A stretch of 64,000 nt of DNA from Erythrophleum ivorense (GCA_026724425.1 JAIUCV010000007.1:23929632-23993631); one strand, 5' to 3'; numbered from the stretch's first letter, positions 49,547 through 61,407 are shown. Numbers and translations: made by a program. The notes: a model not told the origin generated them from the sequence alone.

Positions 49547-49736
49547 GTCATATTGTGAGTTTGTTCATAGGGAGTGCCCATAAAGTAGCTCAGTCGAAGA
49601 TCTTTTAGTGATGTTTTGTTGATTTTTTTGGACATTTAAACCATGCATTAACGTGTTTGATCACTTGAAGCTAATAGTCCAAGCTAATGGAACTTTTTTG
49701 TATGGAAAGTACAAGGGGACTGTACTCATTGCAAGT
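49547..49736 (+). pseudogene. MULE transposase pseudogene, catalytic-core fragment
   Basis: Short piece of the same MULE as 12548-13853, stranded between two Athila-like LTRs. It begins with the repeated GTCAT. The clear block is 'LKLIVQANGTFLYGKYKG' followed by 'TVLIAS'. In MULE transposases this is the region of the first catalytic Asp (family: I.DGTFLYGKYKG); here the Asp codon is AAT (Asn). Upstream sequence is frame-shifted. It is interrupted at 49737 by LTR B2, and the rest of the gene would lie to the right of the window. Confidence 0.78.
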
Positions 49737-51203
49737 TGACGTTTGTGTCACGCAACCCCCAAAATAAACTAGGATGAATTAAAATTATAGTTAGTGGCAC
49801 AACCTAGGCCAGCTCCCTTGGAAATGGAATTCAATGCTAAATTGGGTTTTCTAAGTGTAAGAGGACCTTAAAAATGACCTAATTAAGGGGAGTTTGATCT
49901 AATTAAACTAAGTAAAATGAAATTGAATTAAAACTACAAATTACTACCTAGTTGTATGAATTAAAGAGTGAATAATAGACATGTGACTAGCTTTAGATTC
50001 ATCCCTTGGTATTTATTATCCTTATCCTAATTCAATTGTAATTAATTCTGGTATAAGAGTCCTTAATCATGTTCATGGCAAGTGATCTAAAATTTCCATT
50101 CAAGATTCAAGAAATTAACAAGTTAATATTGAATTGAAACCTCAATCCTATGTCAAATTATTAATTCTTTCCTTTAAGATCAACAAACACTCAATTTGAT
50201 TGATTAAACAATTAATTAGCCTCTGAATCATCACCCTAAGATGTTTAATTAACTAATTAAATTCTAAGGAATCCTCAAATCAAACAATTAAACACACAAT
50301 CTCACTCATGCATTTTATCAAACACCTTGATGGCATACATGAGAAATTAGAGGATAATGAAAATCCAGCAGTAAACTTAATCAAATAATTAGTCCAAAAG
50401 TATCCTAATTAGTGTCTAACCAGCCATTAGTTATAACTACACCAATCTCAATCAAATACATCTCAACCAAGCATGTAAAAGAAAAAGAAAAAGTGTAGAA
50501 AATTAAGAAAATCTTAGCCAAAATTTCTTTGCTAATTCATGGATTCAAGCTTCAACCAAGAGTCTTCTTCCAAGCTAATCACAGATGGAGGATTAAAGCT
50601 TCAATAGAATGGAGATGGACTAGGAAAATGGCTATGGCATGGCTAGGAGACTATGCCAATGGAATGGAGTGTATTTCTTTGCCTCTTGGAGCTTGCCCGA
50701 TTTAGTTCCCCCTCTCTCAATAATAGATGCATGAGATGGATTGATAAAATGATCGAATGGATAGTATTCCTTAATGAATCATGTGCTTCATCAATTATTT
50801 TCATTATAAGTCAGCCACAGTTCCTTCTCATGTCAATTCATCACATTATTCTCAGCCCATTTTCCTCTTCATCACATGTGTTGCCCTTCTCAGCTCATTA
50901 GCGTGCATGCTCCATTCACATGCTGCTCCTCTAATTTTCCCCGCTTCTTTAATCATTCCCTAGCATGTTTTGCCTCATACTCTGTTCTCCAACTCATTCT
51001 ACGTAATACTTAAGCTTCATGTCCACATGTTTGTATGAACCCTTGCCTCATTTGTTTCTTCATTTAACTTCTAATAATCACGTGTTCTTTGCATGCATTA
51101 TTCAACCTATGCTTTCCCACGTCAGACCCAAGCTCCTTCTCTTATGTTTCTCCTTTGTGCAGCTGCTTCTTCATCATTTTTTACATTAATCCTTTCCATC
51201 ACG
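49737..51203 (-). mobile_element. Athila-like LTR B2, left segment
   Basis: Starts TGACGTTTGTGTC and is collinear with B1 (shared 'ttagtggca', 'gacatgtgactagc' and 'aattaattagcctctgaat' stretches). It interrupts the MULE fragment. The putative left target sequence is CAAGT (49732-49736). The other end is not in the window because P2 is inserted at 51204. Confidence 0.68.
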
Positions 51204-54200
51204 TGTAATATCCGATTTTCATTAAACAATGAAAAAATGTGTGTTTTCAAAGCAAGTCCCGTAAAATGAATTAGTTAAGATCCTAAAAAATTTAAGTAGC
51301 ATTCTAAACTCCTAAAAATGAGAATCCCAGGCTTAGATAGAAAGAAAAATGGAGTTAAGATAGTAAAACAATTTGTGACAAAAATTGACGAAACATAATG
51401 GCATTTCTGTAAATAAGTGAAACTTTTGGAAAAATACATAGGAAAGCTTTTTAAATGGGAAATTTGAGTTGCCCAAGGTTCTCAGAGGCCCAAAAATCAT
51501 GGGAAGCCCTGGGACGGGTAAAACCCCTCTGGTGTACATTTTTCAACATCAGTGAGTCCAAACTTTGACAAATTCATTAGGTAAGGTTTTAGCTTCAAAT
51601 TGAGTGATTCCAAAGGAATTTTATAAAATTGGGAACCTAAATTTTATAATAAAGAAGATGGTTCTAAAAAAGGAGTTAAAACGAATTCGAAACAAAATTT
51701 TCATTACGGAAGGATGAAATTAGAATTTTTGAAAAAGTGTGTTTCTAGAATCTCCCACACACTTCTCCCTTTTTCTCCCACCTTCTTAAACACAACTTCC
51801 TTAGCCTAAATTACAGAAAAATAGCATCTCCTTGAGGCTCACCAAGAGAGGAAGAAAAGGAGGAAGAAAAAGGCAAGAAAGGTATGGAATTTCTTAGTTT
51901 TTTCATGCTTTCTTTTTAGCAAACTTCTTCTCCTCCATTTCCCTTTCTTTTCTATGATTATATTGAAGTTTATGGGTCTATGTTGAGGGAAGAACAGAGG
52001 GGAAATTTTGAAATTGAACTGAAGAAGCCAAGGAAGGTGAAGAACAAGCAAAAAGAACTAAGGAAATTAAGGTATTTTGCCATCTATTCACTTGATCTTC
52101 CTTTTTCCTTCACTTATGGATGTTTCGACCTATATATGGCTAGTCCTAGGGAGTTGAAATTCTAGCTAAACTAAGGGTGAATCTTAGGAAAAGAAGTGTG
52201 GAGAATAAGAATATGCAAAGAGAATTAACAAATAACTATGGAAAGTCAAGATAGCAAATCTAGGGTTTCATGTGTTCCTTGTAAAATCTGACTAGATACC
52301 TTAATTCCTATGCCTAAATGAAAGTTTAAATAAGCTCCTAAGATCCCTAGAAGTCTCTCCATGTGCATCCTCCATTAAGAAAACAAAGTAAACTTTCATT
52401 GAGGCCAAAAGCTGCCTAATCTCAACCTAAAGAGGATAGGACAACTAAGGAGAGTTTCAAAATTTTTCAAGCCCATTTTTTAGTCATATATGATGAATGA
52501 AAATGAAGGAAACCCTTGGAAAAATTTTAAAGGGCCTAAAGAATGAATTAGTGTCTTAGGTTCCATATTATGACCTAAAGAAGCAACATGTAGTTAGGCT
52601 CTTTATTTTAATTGTATGATGACTCCAAGAGGCTTAAACGGAGTCAAGAATCATATATGAAAGGAAAGAGTAGAGCGTAAAACTCATTTGATGGGTGTTG
52701 CTTCATTAAGTGTATTCTTGGAACCATAAAGGGGTTAATTGACCAAGTAAGTACTTAAGAAAGATGTGTGGCCTTGGAATTAATTCCATGAACCTAATTG
52801 GCTTCCATAAATTATGTTTAGGCTAAGAGAAACCAATCCTACACCTTTTGTGTATGTGAGGCTAAGGAAAGGAAGCAAATTCAAGGAGAAAAGTGTGTGA
52901 TTGCATCCAAGGTAGCTCACTCCTTCTTCTCTCATTCATGAATGTATGCTTGGCTTGTCTTTGAATGGGTGTATGTGTGTTTTAAGCTATAAAAAATGTT
53001 CTAGCATGAGCTATTGTTCCATGCTACTATGATGATGCATTATGTTTCCAAATGATGTTTATTATGTTTACTTGGGTTTGCTTGAGTGTGGAGAAGCTAA
53101 ACTCTTAGCCATGGTGAGGTTGAGCCAAAACCTTTTTGAGAAAATGGGTGAGGCAAGTCCAAAATCCATGAGTGAATGGGTGAGGTAATCCACTTACTTG
53201 GCATGCCTATGGATGCTTTGTATGACTTGTTCACATGCCAAGATTGCTTCTTGAATATTTATGTTATCTATTATGCTAATGCATGTATTTTCAAAACTTG
53301 TTTTGCATCTTTTATGTGTGATTCAAAGGGAGATGAGTTGTTGGGATTCTTTGAATCTCACTCCCTCTTCTCTAATATTCTAACATGCTAGGTGGACTTA
53401 GTGAACAAGATAATAAGAGCCAACAACTTGAAAGATAAAAGAATGACAACATATTACATAGAATTTACTTATTTATGCCCATATAATGGCAAAGTGACTT
53501 TGTATATATTATTTTTTAGATGTAAGCTCATGGACGAATGTAAAATGATGTATGACTCTTGTATAGACTATATGTAGTATGAAATCAATAGAAATAGAAA
53601 TTTTGGCTTCTTGATAGCTTGTTGTATTAGTGTATTAATAGAAGTGAAATGGCTAAATTAAGATGTATGAGATTTGAAACCATTTGGACAGTTTATACAA
53701 TTCATATTCATGTTTTTAAACTTTCCCAAGAGGTGGCAAACATCAAAGGAGGCCATTTGGACACATTTGGTATCTCATATGGAGCAAAATTAACCATATT
53801 AGTGAGTTATACCACTTTTTGTCCAAATGAGTTCTTCTTGGTCTGAAATTTGGCATGCTTCTGGACCTTGTTGAGAGATTTTTAGGAAGCTAAAGTGAAA
53901 CATTTTTGGAGGTCTATGGAATATTTGATGAATTTTCAAATTTTGGAATTTTTCTGGTATTGATTCAGTGCACTGTTCATTCTAGTCCAAAATGAAACTC
54001 TGTCACTCATAAGGCAAATGATGTCCAATTATCATGAAATTTTACAAGGAGAAACTAGACCTTCCTATGAATTGCGCCATTTTCAAGTATCTCATTTGGA
54101 TGTCTAGAGAGGGAGATATAAATTTTTGAAATTTCTATCCAGTATTAAGCATTCAATCAGACCTATGTTATTATTTGATTAGTTTCCAAGGCCTAGATGT

Positions 54201-54801
54201 GCCTGGACTGGTTTGAAGTTATTTTTTTCCTCTAGCTAACATCCTTAGCTTTCTAGATTGGTATCATTTGCATGGATTGGATTTTGTGGGAATTAATTGG
54301 ACATTTTTGAAGTTTATAGCAGAAATCTGTATCAATACCAGTAGCCACTCGGACCTCTGTACCCTTTTTGATGTCAAACGTGGTCTAGATGCTATGTTCA
54401 TGACTTGAAATTATTTTTACATAAAGTAGGAATCTATAGCTTTCTAGAATGGTAAAGAATGCATGCTTTCAATTTTTTAGAATTAGTTATGATTTTTCAA
54501 AGTTTGTAAGAGAAAATATGCAATTCTGGCTGAGGTTACACTATGAAATTTTATGTGTTCCATGCATTTACACAAGTTTTAGGCCACTCTTGGTGATGGA
54601 ATTGAGTTGTATCTATGTAATTAAATATGATAATGTGATATATGAGCTCACATTGTCCATGGGACATCGAATGAAAAATCTATACGTTATGCAACACCAA
54701 AATATTCATTATTTTAATGCCAATTTCCTTACCTCTTCATGAAATGCTTGATGTGAGGCTTGGAGATAGTATGAAATAAGCTAGAAGGTAATGGTGTTAC
54801 A
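51204..54801 (+). repeat. P2 5' LTR (3,598 bp)
   Basis: TGTAATATCC at the start, GGTGTTACA at the end. It includes a shortened minisatellite at about 53090-53190 and ~180-bp modules at about 53820-54560. It is very similar to P1 and to the solo LTR at 1590. Confidence 0.88.
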
Positions 54802-54806
54802 TTTAT

Positions 54807-54818
54807 TGATATTAGAGT
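54807..54818 (+). other. P2 primer-binding site (initiator-Met tRNA type)
   Basis: TGATATTAGAGT, five bases after the 5' LTR, matches 9 of 12 positions of TGGTATCAGAGC. All three differences are G-to-A or C-to-T transitions. Confidence 0.7.
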
Positions 54819-54964
54819 AAAGGTTTAGGCTCTTGATATAGGTTGTGGCTTGCATTTATAAGTTGCCTAGATGTGTATATAAGCTTATTATGGATGAATT
54901 GAGTGTGTTGATGGTGGAAGTGTTCCTTTTTTCATGTTAAAGTTTGTTATGATGTTTCAGAGCT

Positions 54965-56190
54965 ATGGTGAACACTAAGAGAGGTTGGCCCTCAAGAGAG
55001 TGTTATGCAGATGATAGAGCCAGGTCTAGTGATCTAGTGGTTGGAGCCCTTCAAGCTATTAGGGCTTACCTGGATCAGTAGTAGGTCGTGATTATGTAGT
55101 TACAGGAATGACTTACTGAGAGAGATAGTTTGGGCCCTACACATCCTCCTCCATAGCCACCTCATCAATCAAATCATCTTGAGCATTTAGAGGCGACTCA
55201 CTTAGAACCACAACCACATATCCAAATGATTACCCCTATTCCACCAGCTCAAAGGCCTCTAGTTCAGGAGCAGCCCTCGACCAAAAAAATTATCACTTAG
55301 TTCAAAAAGTTCGGGCCCCCCACCTTTGATGGTGAGATGAACACAAAGAAAGCTGAGGCCTGGATTATGCAGTTAGAGAAAATCTTCTAGGTGATGGAGT
55401 GCACATCTAAGCAGAAAGCCACTATGGCTATTTTCCAGTTGGAGAGAGAAGTAGATTATTGGTGGAGGGGCACTGAGCCTATTTTAAAGGCAAGGAACTT
55501 TTTGATTATATAGAAGGCATTCCTCTAAGCTTTTATAAGAGGTACTTCCCCAGCTTAGTCAGAGATGAGAAGGAGTCAGAATTTATACTCCTGAAATAGA
55601 TAGAGGGGATGTTAGTAGACCAGTACGTGGCTAAATTTGTAGAGCTCTCTAGATACTCCTCCTATTTACAGAGGTATGATGATGAACGGTGAAGAGCAGA
55701 TAGGCTAGAGAAAGGTTTACTTCTAGAGATCAGAGACAGGGTAGTTCCACAGAGAATTAGGCACTTTAATACCCTAGTTAAGATATGTAGAGTGACGGAG
55801 GCAAACCTCAGAATGATGTAGCCTACCTTTAATGCCCGACCACCCCTCCCTGAGCCTAAGAGACCTAGAGAGGGGTCACAGGCTATAGTTACTAGCAAGA
55901 GAGGTGGCAGAAGCAAGTAGAGTCGAAAGGGCAAGAGACAGAGAACTCAGTCCAGTAAATATAGCTCTGCGCCTATGATATATCCCTAGTGTGGCAAGAA
56001 CTATGAAACTAGACCATGCTACGAGGGGCAAAACATATGTTTCTGGTGTGGTAGGCCAGGACACATGGCTAAAGATTGCACCCAGGCTCCTTAGTAGTTC
56101 ACACAGCAGAAGGAGATGGCTCCTACACTCAGACCTCAAACCCAAGGTAGAGTCTTTGCCTTGTCATAGTGGGAGGCTAGTTGGTCCCTG
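54965..56190 (+). pseudogene. P2 gag (capsid/nucleocapsid)
   Basis: Particle structural protein. ATG at 54965 ('MVNTKRGWPSREC'). Capsid block 'FKKFGPPTFDGEMNTKK' then 'AEAWIMQLEKIF', as in Tekay gag. After a frame change near 55490 a long frame runs to about 56190 with 'YVAKFVELSRYSSYLQRYDD' and the zinc knuckle 'CFWCGRPGHMAKDC' (CX2CX4HX4C) at 56038-56079. By eye I count about 15 in-frame stops: 13 TAG and 2 TGA, no TAA. Many TAGs sit where Gln is expected (for example 'LIT*FKK', 'P*CGK'). Confidence 0.88.
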
Positions 56191-56600
56191 AGTCTAATCT
56201 AAGGTACTATTAGAATAAATGATTTTTCTGTAACTACATTGTTTGATTTAGGTGTTAGCCATTCTTTTATATCATATGACTATGCTAAAAGGTTGGGTTT
56301 GAGTATGCATATACTACTATATGATTTGTATGTGTCTACCCCCACAGGAAACTGAGCCATCACCTTTCATGCTTATTTGAATTGTGTGGTTCATTTTAAT
56401 TACTGCCTTACCAGCCTTGATTTAATTTGTATGCCCCTTGTTGATATTGATTTGATCATTGGCATGAACTGGATGTCTGCAAATAATGCCACACTAAATT
56501 GTAGCCACAGATGTATTACTTTACTTGAGTGTGGGAGTGTACCTACTATAAGGACTGAGTTATCTATTATGACCACCTCCCAGGCTGAGAGGTCTCTAGG
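56191..56600 (+). pseudogene. P2 aspartic protease
   Basis: Cleaves Gag-Pol. The active-site block reads 'LFDLGVSHSFIS' at 56239-56274 (family: DSGATHSFIS). The catalytic Asp is present but the Ser of DSG is Leu. Downstream 'VDIDLIIGMNWMSANNA' is the second conserved block (family: D.ILGMDWL). A TGA interrupts near 56355; the open part resumes at 56377. Confidence 0.85.
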
Positions 56601-57510
56601 ATATGGTTGTCAAGGATACCTAGTTTTCTTTTCAGTTCAGGCTGAGGTGAAAGAGGGTACAGATGAGATTCCCATAGTGAGGGAGTTCCCAAAGATTTTT
56701 CCTAAAGAGATTAGCAGAATACCCCTAGAGAGAGAGGTTGAGTTTCCTACAAACATTATACCTAGGGCAAGTCCAGTATCTAAGGCCCCATATAGGATGG
56801 CTTCCAGCAAGCTAGCTGAGCTTAAAAAGCAAATAGAAGAGCTTTTAGAGAAGGTTTTATCAAACCTAGTATTTTACCATAGGGAGCTCCAATCTTATTT
56901 GTAAAGAAGAAATATGGGAGCCTTAGGCTATATATAGAATACAAAGAACCCAATAAGATAACTATTAAGAACAAGTACCCTTTCTCTCGCATAGATGACC
57001 TCTTACATCAGTTAGTAAGAGCATTAATATTCTCTAAGATAGACCTCAAGTCAGGATACCATTAACTTAGAATAAAGGCTGAGGATATTCCCAAAACAAC
57101 ATTTAGAATTAGATGCGGGCATTATAATTTTTAGTTATGCCCTTTGGGTTGACGAATGCACTTACAATGTTCATGGATTACATGACCAGAGTATTCAGGC
57201 CATACTTAGATAGATTTGTAGTTGTCTTCATACATGACATTCTCATCTACTCAAAAAGTAGAGAAGAACACGAGCAACATCTGAGACTAGCCCTAGAAAC
57301 TTTGAGAGAGAGGTAGTTGTACGCTAAACTTAGTAAATGTAAGTTTTGACTCACTAAAGTTCAATTCCTAGGCTATGTGATCTCCCAGGTAGGGGTCACA
57401 GTAGATCCTCATAAGGTAAAGGCAGTGTTATAGTGGAAAAGACCTAGGACAGTGATAAAGATTAGGAGCTTTCTAGGTTTAGCAGGTTATTATCGGAGGT
57501 TTATTCATTG
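56601..57510 (+). pseudogene. P2 reverse transcriptase
   Basis: N-terminal block 'REFPKIFPKEISRIPLERE' and 'PYRMASSKLAELKKQIEELL' in the open stretch ending 56904. A frame change near 56870 leads to 'KITIKNKYPFSRIDDLL' and 'FSKIDLKSGYH'. Another shift near 57140 precedes the catalytic block 'FIHDILIYSKSREEHEQHL' (family FIDDILIYS), where the first Asp codon is CAT, His (57233-57235). 'FLGYVISQVGVTVDP' and 'FLGLAGYYRRFI' complete the domain. It is dead through the active-site change, stops and frameshifts. Confidence 0.88.
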
Positions 57511-58130
57511 CTTTTTCTCAAATAGCAATGCCATTGACCTGGCTCACTAGAAAGAATGTGCCATTTATGTGGGATGAGAAATGTGAGAAGAGTTTTCAAG
57601 AGTTGAAGCACAAGTTAACCACGGCCCTAATTCTAGTACTCCCGAACCCTAGAGAGACTTTTGTAGTCTATAGTGATGCATTAAAGAAAGGGTTAGGATG
57701 TGTGCTTATGCAGAAAAGCCAAGTGGTAGCTTTTGCTTCTAGATAGCTAAAACTTCACTAGGAAAATTACTCCACACACGACCTAGAGTTAGCCACAGTG
57801 GTATTTGCTTTGAAAATATGGAGACACTACTTATATGGGGTCGCTATAGAAATCTACAGCGACCACAAGAGCTTGAAATATTTATTTGAACAGAAAGAAT
57901 TAAACATGAGACAGCAAAGATGGTTAGAATTTTTGAAAGATTATGATTGCACATTGAAATACCATAGAAAATCCATACACATGACCTGTATAATGATCCG
58001 AGAGCAGGAGTTGATTGAGAAATGTAGAGATATGAGTCTTTCATGTGAGGTGCATTCAGGGAAGTTATTAATGAGTGAGATTCAAATAGAAAATGACTTG
58101 AGAGATCAAATAAGAGAAGCCCAATAGACA
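57511..58130 (+). pseudogene. P2 RNase H
   Basis: Blocks 'FQELKHKLTTALILVLP', 'FVVYSDALKKGLGCVLMQ' (first catalytic Asp present), 'AFASR' then TAG, 'HDLELATVVFALKIWRHYL' (catalytic Glu) and 'IYSDHKSLKYLFEQKELN' (Asp). The frame shifts against RT near 57510. The tail, 'YDCTLKYHRKSIHMTCI', has lost the usual NVVADALSR ending. Confidence 0.88.
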
Positions 58131-59300
58131 AATGACCATGTAAGTAAGATTAGAGCCAAATAGCCTAAGGTAGCATTCAAGAGTTCAATTTGTCTGAGGA
58201 TGACATAATGAGATACAGGGATAGGCTATATGTGCCTAGACATACAAAAATTAGAGAGAGAATATTAGATGAGGCACATAAGAGCAAGTACATCATTCAT
58301 CCAGATAGTAATAAAATATACCAGGATTTAAAGAAAATGTTCTGGTGGCCTGGAATGAAAATAGATATAGCAGAGTATGTCTCCCGCTATCTAATATATC
58401 AGAGAGTTAAAATAGAGCATCAGAAGCCAACTGAGTTACTTTAGCCCCTAGATATCCCAGAGTAGAAATGGGATAGTTTAGCAATGGATTTTGTTATGGG
58501 TTTACCCATGACATCATTAAGGCATAATGCAATATGGGTAGTATTGGATAGATTAACAAAGTTAGCACACTTCTTAGCTATGAAAGCCATTTATACTCTA
58601 GACAAATTAACCCAGTTGTACATCAAGAAGATAGTTAGATTGTATGGTGTGCCTAGGAGCATAGTTTCAGATAAAGATCACAGATTCATGTCAAATTTCT
58701 GGAAATCATTACAAGATGCTCTAGGTACTAGGCTTAGATTTAGTACTGCCTATCACCCTTAGACAGATGGTCAGATAGAGAGAACTATCCTAACCCTAGA
58801 GGACATGTTGAGGGCTTGTGTCTTAGAGATGAAAGAAAACTGAGATACATACTTGCCTCTAGCATAGTTTGCCTATAATAACAGCTATCATACAAGTATA
58901 TAGATGACATCGTATGAGGCATTGTATGGGAGGAAGTGTAGGTCTTTGATGTGTTGGGTTGAGCTAGGAGAGCGAAGTCTGATAGGCTCAGAGTTAGTGG
59001 ATCAGACTTCTAGACAAATTGAGACCATTAGAAAGAAATTGCTAATGACCTAGAGTAGACAGAAAAGTTACACAGATAGATGTGGACAATTGTTAGAGTT
59101 TGAGATAGGAGACCATGTCTTTATTAGAGTGCTTCCAGTCACAGGGATAGTTCAGTCCATTAAAAGTAAAAAGCTCAATCCAAAGTACATAGGTCCCTTT
59201 AGATTCTTGGTAAAGTAGGACCCTGTGGCTTATAGACTAGCCTTTCCCCCTAAATTTAAGCCAAGTACACAATGTATTCCATGTTTCACATCTCAAAAAG
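58131..59300 (+). pseudogene. P2 integrase
   Basis: The zinc-finger region 'HPDSNKIYQDLKKMFWWPGM' then 'VSRYLIYQRVK' should read CLTCQ.VK: both Cys codons are now Tyr (TAT), each a G-to-A change. Core: 'LAMDFVMGLP' (first Asp), 'SIVSDKDHRFMSNFW' (second Asp) and, after a TAG, 'TDGQIERTI' (Glu). C-terminal 'YEALYGRKCRSLMCWVELGE' and 'KLNPKYIGPFRFLVK' match Tekay integrase. At least eight stops are in the frame, mostly TAG. Confidence 0.9.
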
Positions 59301-59524
59301 TACTAGCCCGATGCCTCACATGTCATAGAATATGAGAATGTGCAATTATAGGATGATCTATCATACATAGTATTATCAGATTGAATCGTGGACGTTAACT
59401 CAAGCAGTTACAGAATAAGACAATATCATTGGTGAAAATGGTTTGGAAAGGGCTATCTCCCAAAGAAGCTACTTGGGAGCTAAAGGAAGAGATGAGAAAG
59501 AAGCAGCTAGAGCTCTTCCCATGA
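59301..59524 (+). pseudogene. P2 integrase chromodomain
   Basis: C-terminal chromodomain of a chromovirus, which directs insertion to modified chromatin. Readable blocks: 'IEYENVQL' then TAG and 'DDLSYI', and after a frame change 'LKQLQNKTISLVKMVWKG' and 'KEATWELKEEMRKKQLELFP', then TGA at 59522-59524. This identifies P2 as chromoviral (Tekay/Del branch) and fits the heterochromatic setting. Confidence 0.85.
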
Positions 59525-59558
59525 GGTATGTTATCTAAATTTTGAGAACGAAATTTTT

Positions 59559-59572
59559 AAAGGAGGGAGAAT
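59559..59572 (+). other. P2 polypurine tract
   Basis: 'aaaggagggagaat' abuts the 3' LTR start TGTATTATCC, preceded by 'ttgagaacgaaattttt' as in Tekay/Del elements. Confidence 0.85.
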
Positions 59573-60798
59573 TGTATTATCCGATTTTTGTTCAACAACG
59601 TAAACGGGTGCATTTTCGAAGTAAGTCCTTAAAATGAATTAGTTAAGGTCCTAAAAAATTTAAGTAGCATTCTTGACTCCTAAAAATGAGAATTCTAGGC
59701 TGAGACGAAAGAAAACCAGAGTTAGGGACAGAGAAACAATTTGTAATGAAAACTGACAAAATGTAATGGCATTTCCATAAATAAGTGCAACTTTTGGAAA
59801 AACACATAGGAGGGTTTTTTAAAAGGGAAATTTGAGTTGTCTAAGGTTCTCAGAGGCCCCAAAAATCATGGGAAGCTCCGAGACTGGTAAAACCCCTCTT
59901 GTGTATGTTTTCCAACGTCGGTGAGTACGAACTTTGACTAATTTGTTTAGTAAGGTTTTAACTCCAAATTGAGTGATTCCAAAGGCATTTTATTAAAGTG
60001 GGAACCTAAATTTTATAATAGAAAAGAAGGTTCTAAAAAAGGAGTTAAAATGAAGCCAAAATGAAATTGCCATTACGGAAGAACGAAATTAGAATTCTTT
60101 AAAAAGAGTGTCTAGAAGCTCCCACACGCTTCTCCTTTTTTCTCCCACCTTCTTAAGCACGACTTCCTCAGCCCAAATTATAGAAAAATAGTAGCACCTT
60201 GAGGCTCACCAAGAGAGGAAGAAAAAGAGGAAGAAAAAGGCAAGAAAGGTATGGAATTTCTTAGTTTTTCATGCTTTCTCTTTAGCAAACTTCTTCTCCT
60301 CTATTTCCCTTTCTTTCCTATGATTATATTGAAGTTTATGGGTCTATTTTGAGGGAATAACAAAGGGGAAATTTCTAAATGGAAGTGAGGAAGCCAAGGA
60401 AGGTGAAGAACAAGCAAAAAGAACCAAGGAAATCAAGGTATTTTGCCATCTCTTCACTTGATCTTCCTTCTTCCTTCACTTATGGATATTCAACCTATAT
60501 ATGGCCAGCCCTAGGGAGTTGAAATTCTACCTAAACCAAGGGTGAATCTTAGGAAAAGGAGTATGGAGAAGAAGAATATGTAAAGAAAATTAACAAATAA
60601 CCATGGAAATTCAAGATAGCAAATCTAGGGTTTTATGTGTTCCTTGTAACATCTGACTCCATATCTTAATTTTTATGCCTAAATGAAAGTTTAAATAAGC
60701 TCCTAAGATCCCTAGAAGTCTCTCCATTTGCATCTTCCATCAAGAAAACAAAGCAAACTTTCATGGAGGCCAAAAGCTACCTAGTCTCAGCCTAAAGG
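59573..60798 (+). repeat. P2 3' LTR, first third
   Basis: Collinear with 51204 to about 52436 of the 5' LTR. It breaks at 'cctaaagg' (60791-60798), where a new TGTAATATCC begins. The remaining ~2.4 kb of LTR is not seen in the window. Confidence 0.85.
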
Positions 60799-61407
60799 TG
60801 TAATATCCAGCTTTCTAAAAACAAGAGAAAACGTGAGAAACGCAATGTACAGTTCTCCGTAAACCAATGAAATTTATCGGATACAAAAGAAAGTCCCCCA
60901 TGATGATGTAGTTAAGGTCCCAAAAGATTTGGGAAGCATTCTAGAGTCTTAAAAATGAGAATCCTAGGCTCAAATGGAAAAAAAAACAGAGTTAGAATGA
61001 AAAAATAATTTCTTACAAAAAGCTTATGAAATGTAATGGCATTTTTGTAATTTTGAGCAAATTTTGGAATTCACATAGGAGGGCTTTTTAAATGAAAGTT
61101 TTGAGTTCCCTAGGGTTCTCAGAGGCCTTAAAAACCTTGGAAAGCCTCGGGATAGTTAAAGCCTCTCTGGTGGACATTTTCAATGCCTTACAGAGCCTTG
61201 TGGATATTGTCCTTGGTCTGGCCATGTCCGAAACTGGGTTCTGTAGCCAGGGTTTTGCTTCTCTTGAACCATCTTCCCATTGCTCAGGAAAACATGTCCA
61301 CGTGAGGAGAGTTCTACTCCTACTTATAAGGCTCTAGCCCAAGTCCCTCCTTTCCGATGTGAGACTTTACAATCCACACCCCTTTTGGGGCCAACCCATC
61401 CTCGGGT
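60799..61407 (+). mobile_element. Chimeric short LTR (609 bp)
   Basis: Starts TGTAATATCC and ends GGGTTACA, the terminal style of the long LTRs. The first ~390 bp (to about 61188) match the M1/P1 LTR start closely. The last ~220 bp are unrelated to them, less AT-rich, and include 'ctacttataaggctc' (possible TATA) and 'gatgtgagactttacaatcc'. The left flank is AAAGG (60794-60798); no partner is visible because an Athila-like LTR starts at 61408. It could be a short-LTR subfamily or a recombinant. Confidence 0.6.

Larger units (their letters stand above)
51204..60798 (+). mobile_element. P2: Tekay/Del-type chromovirus, 3' LTR interrupted
   Basis: 5' LTR 51204-54801, interior 54802-59572, 3' LTR from 59573. 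The left target sequence is TCACG (51199-51203); its partner is not in the window. The interior has, in order, PBS, gag with zinc knuckle, protease, RT, RNase H, integrase, chromodomain and PPT, which is the chromovirus order. Most stops are TAG. The 3' LTR is collinear with the 5' LTR to about 60798, then interrupted by another LTR. Confidence 0.9.

Noticed and set aside
37783..59524. Possibility that TAG is read as Gln in P2
   Set aside because: P2 also has TGA stops, frameshifts and active-site losses. CAG codons remain in use in the same frame, and A1 shows mixed stops, so ordinary decay is sufficient.
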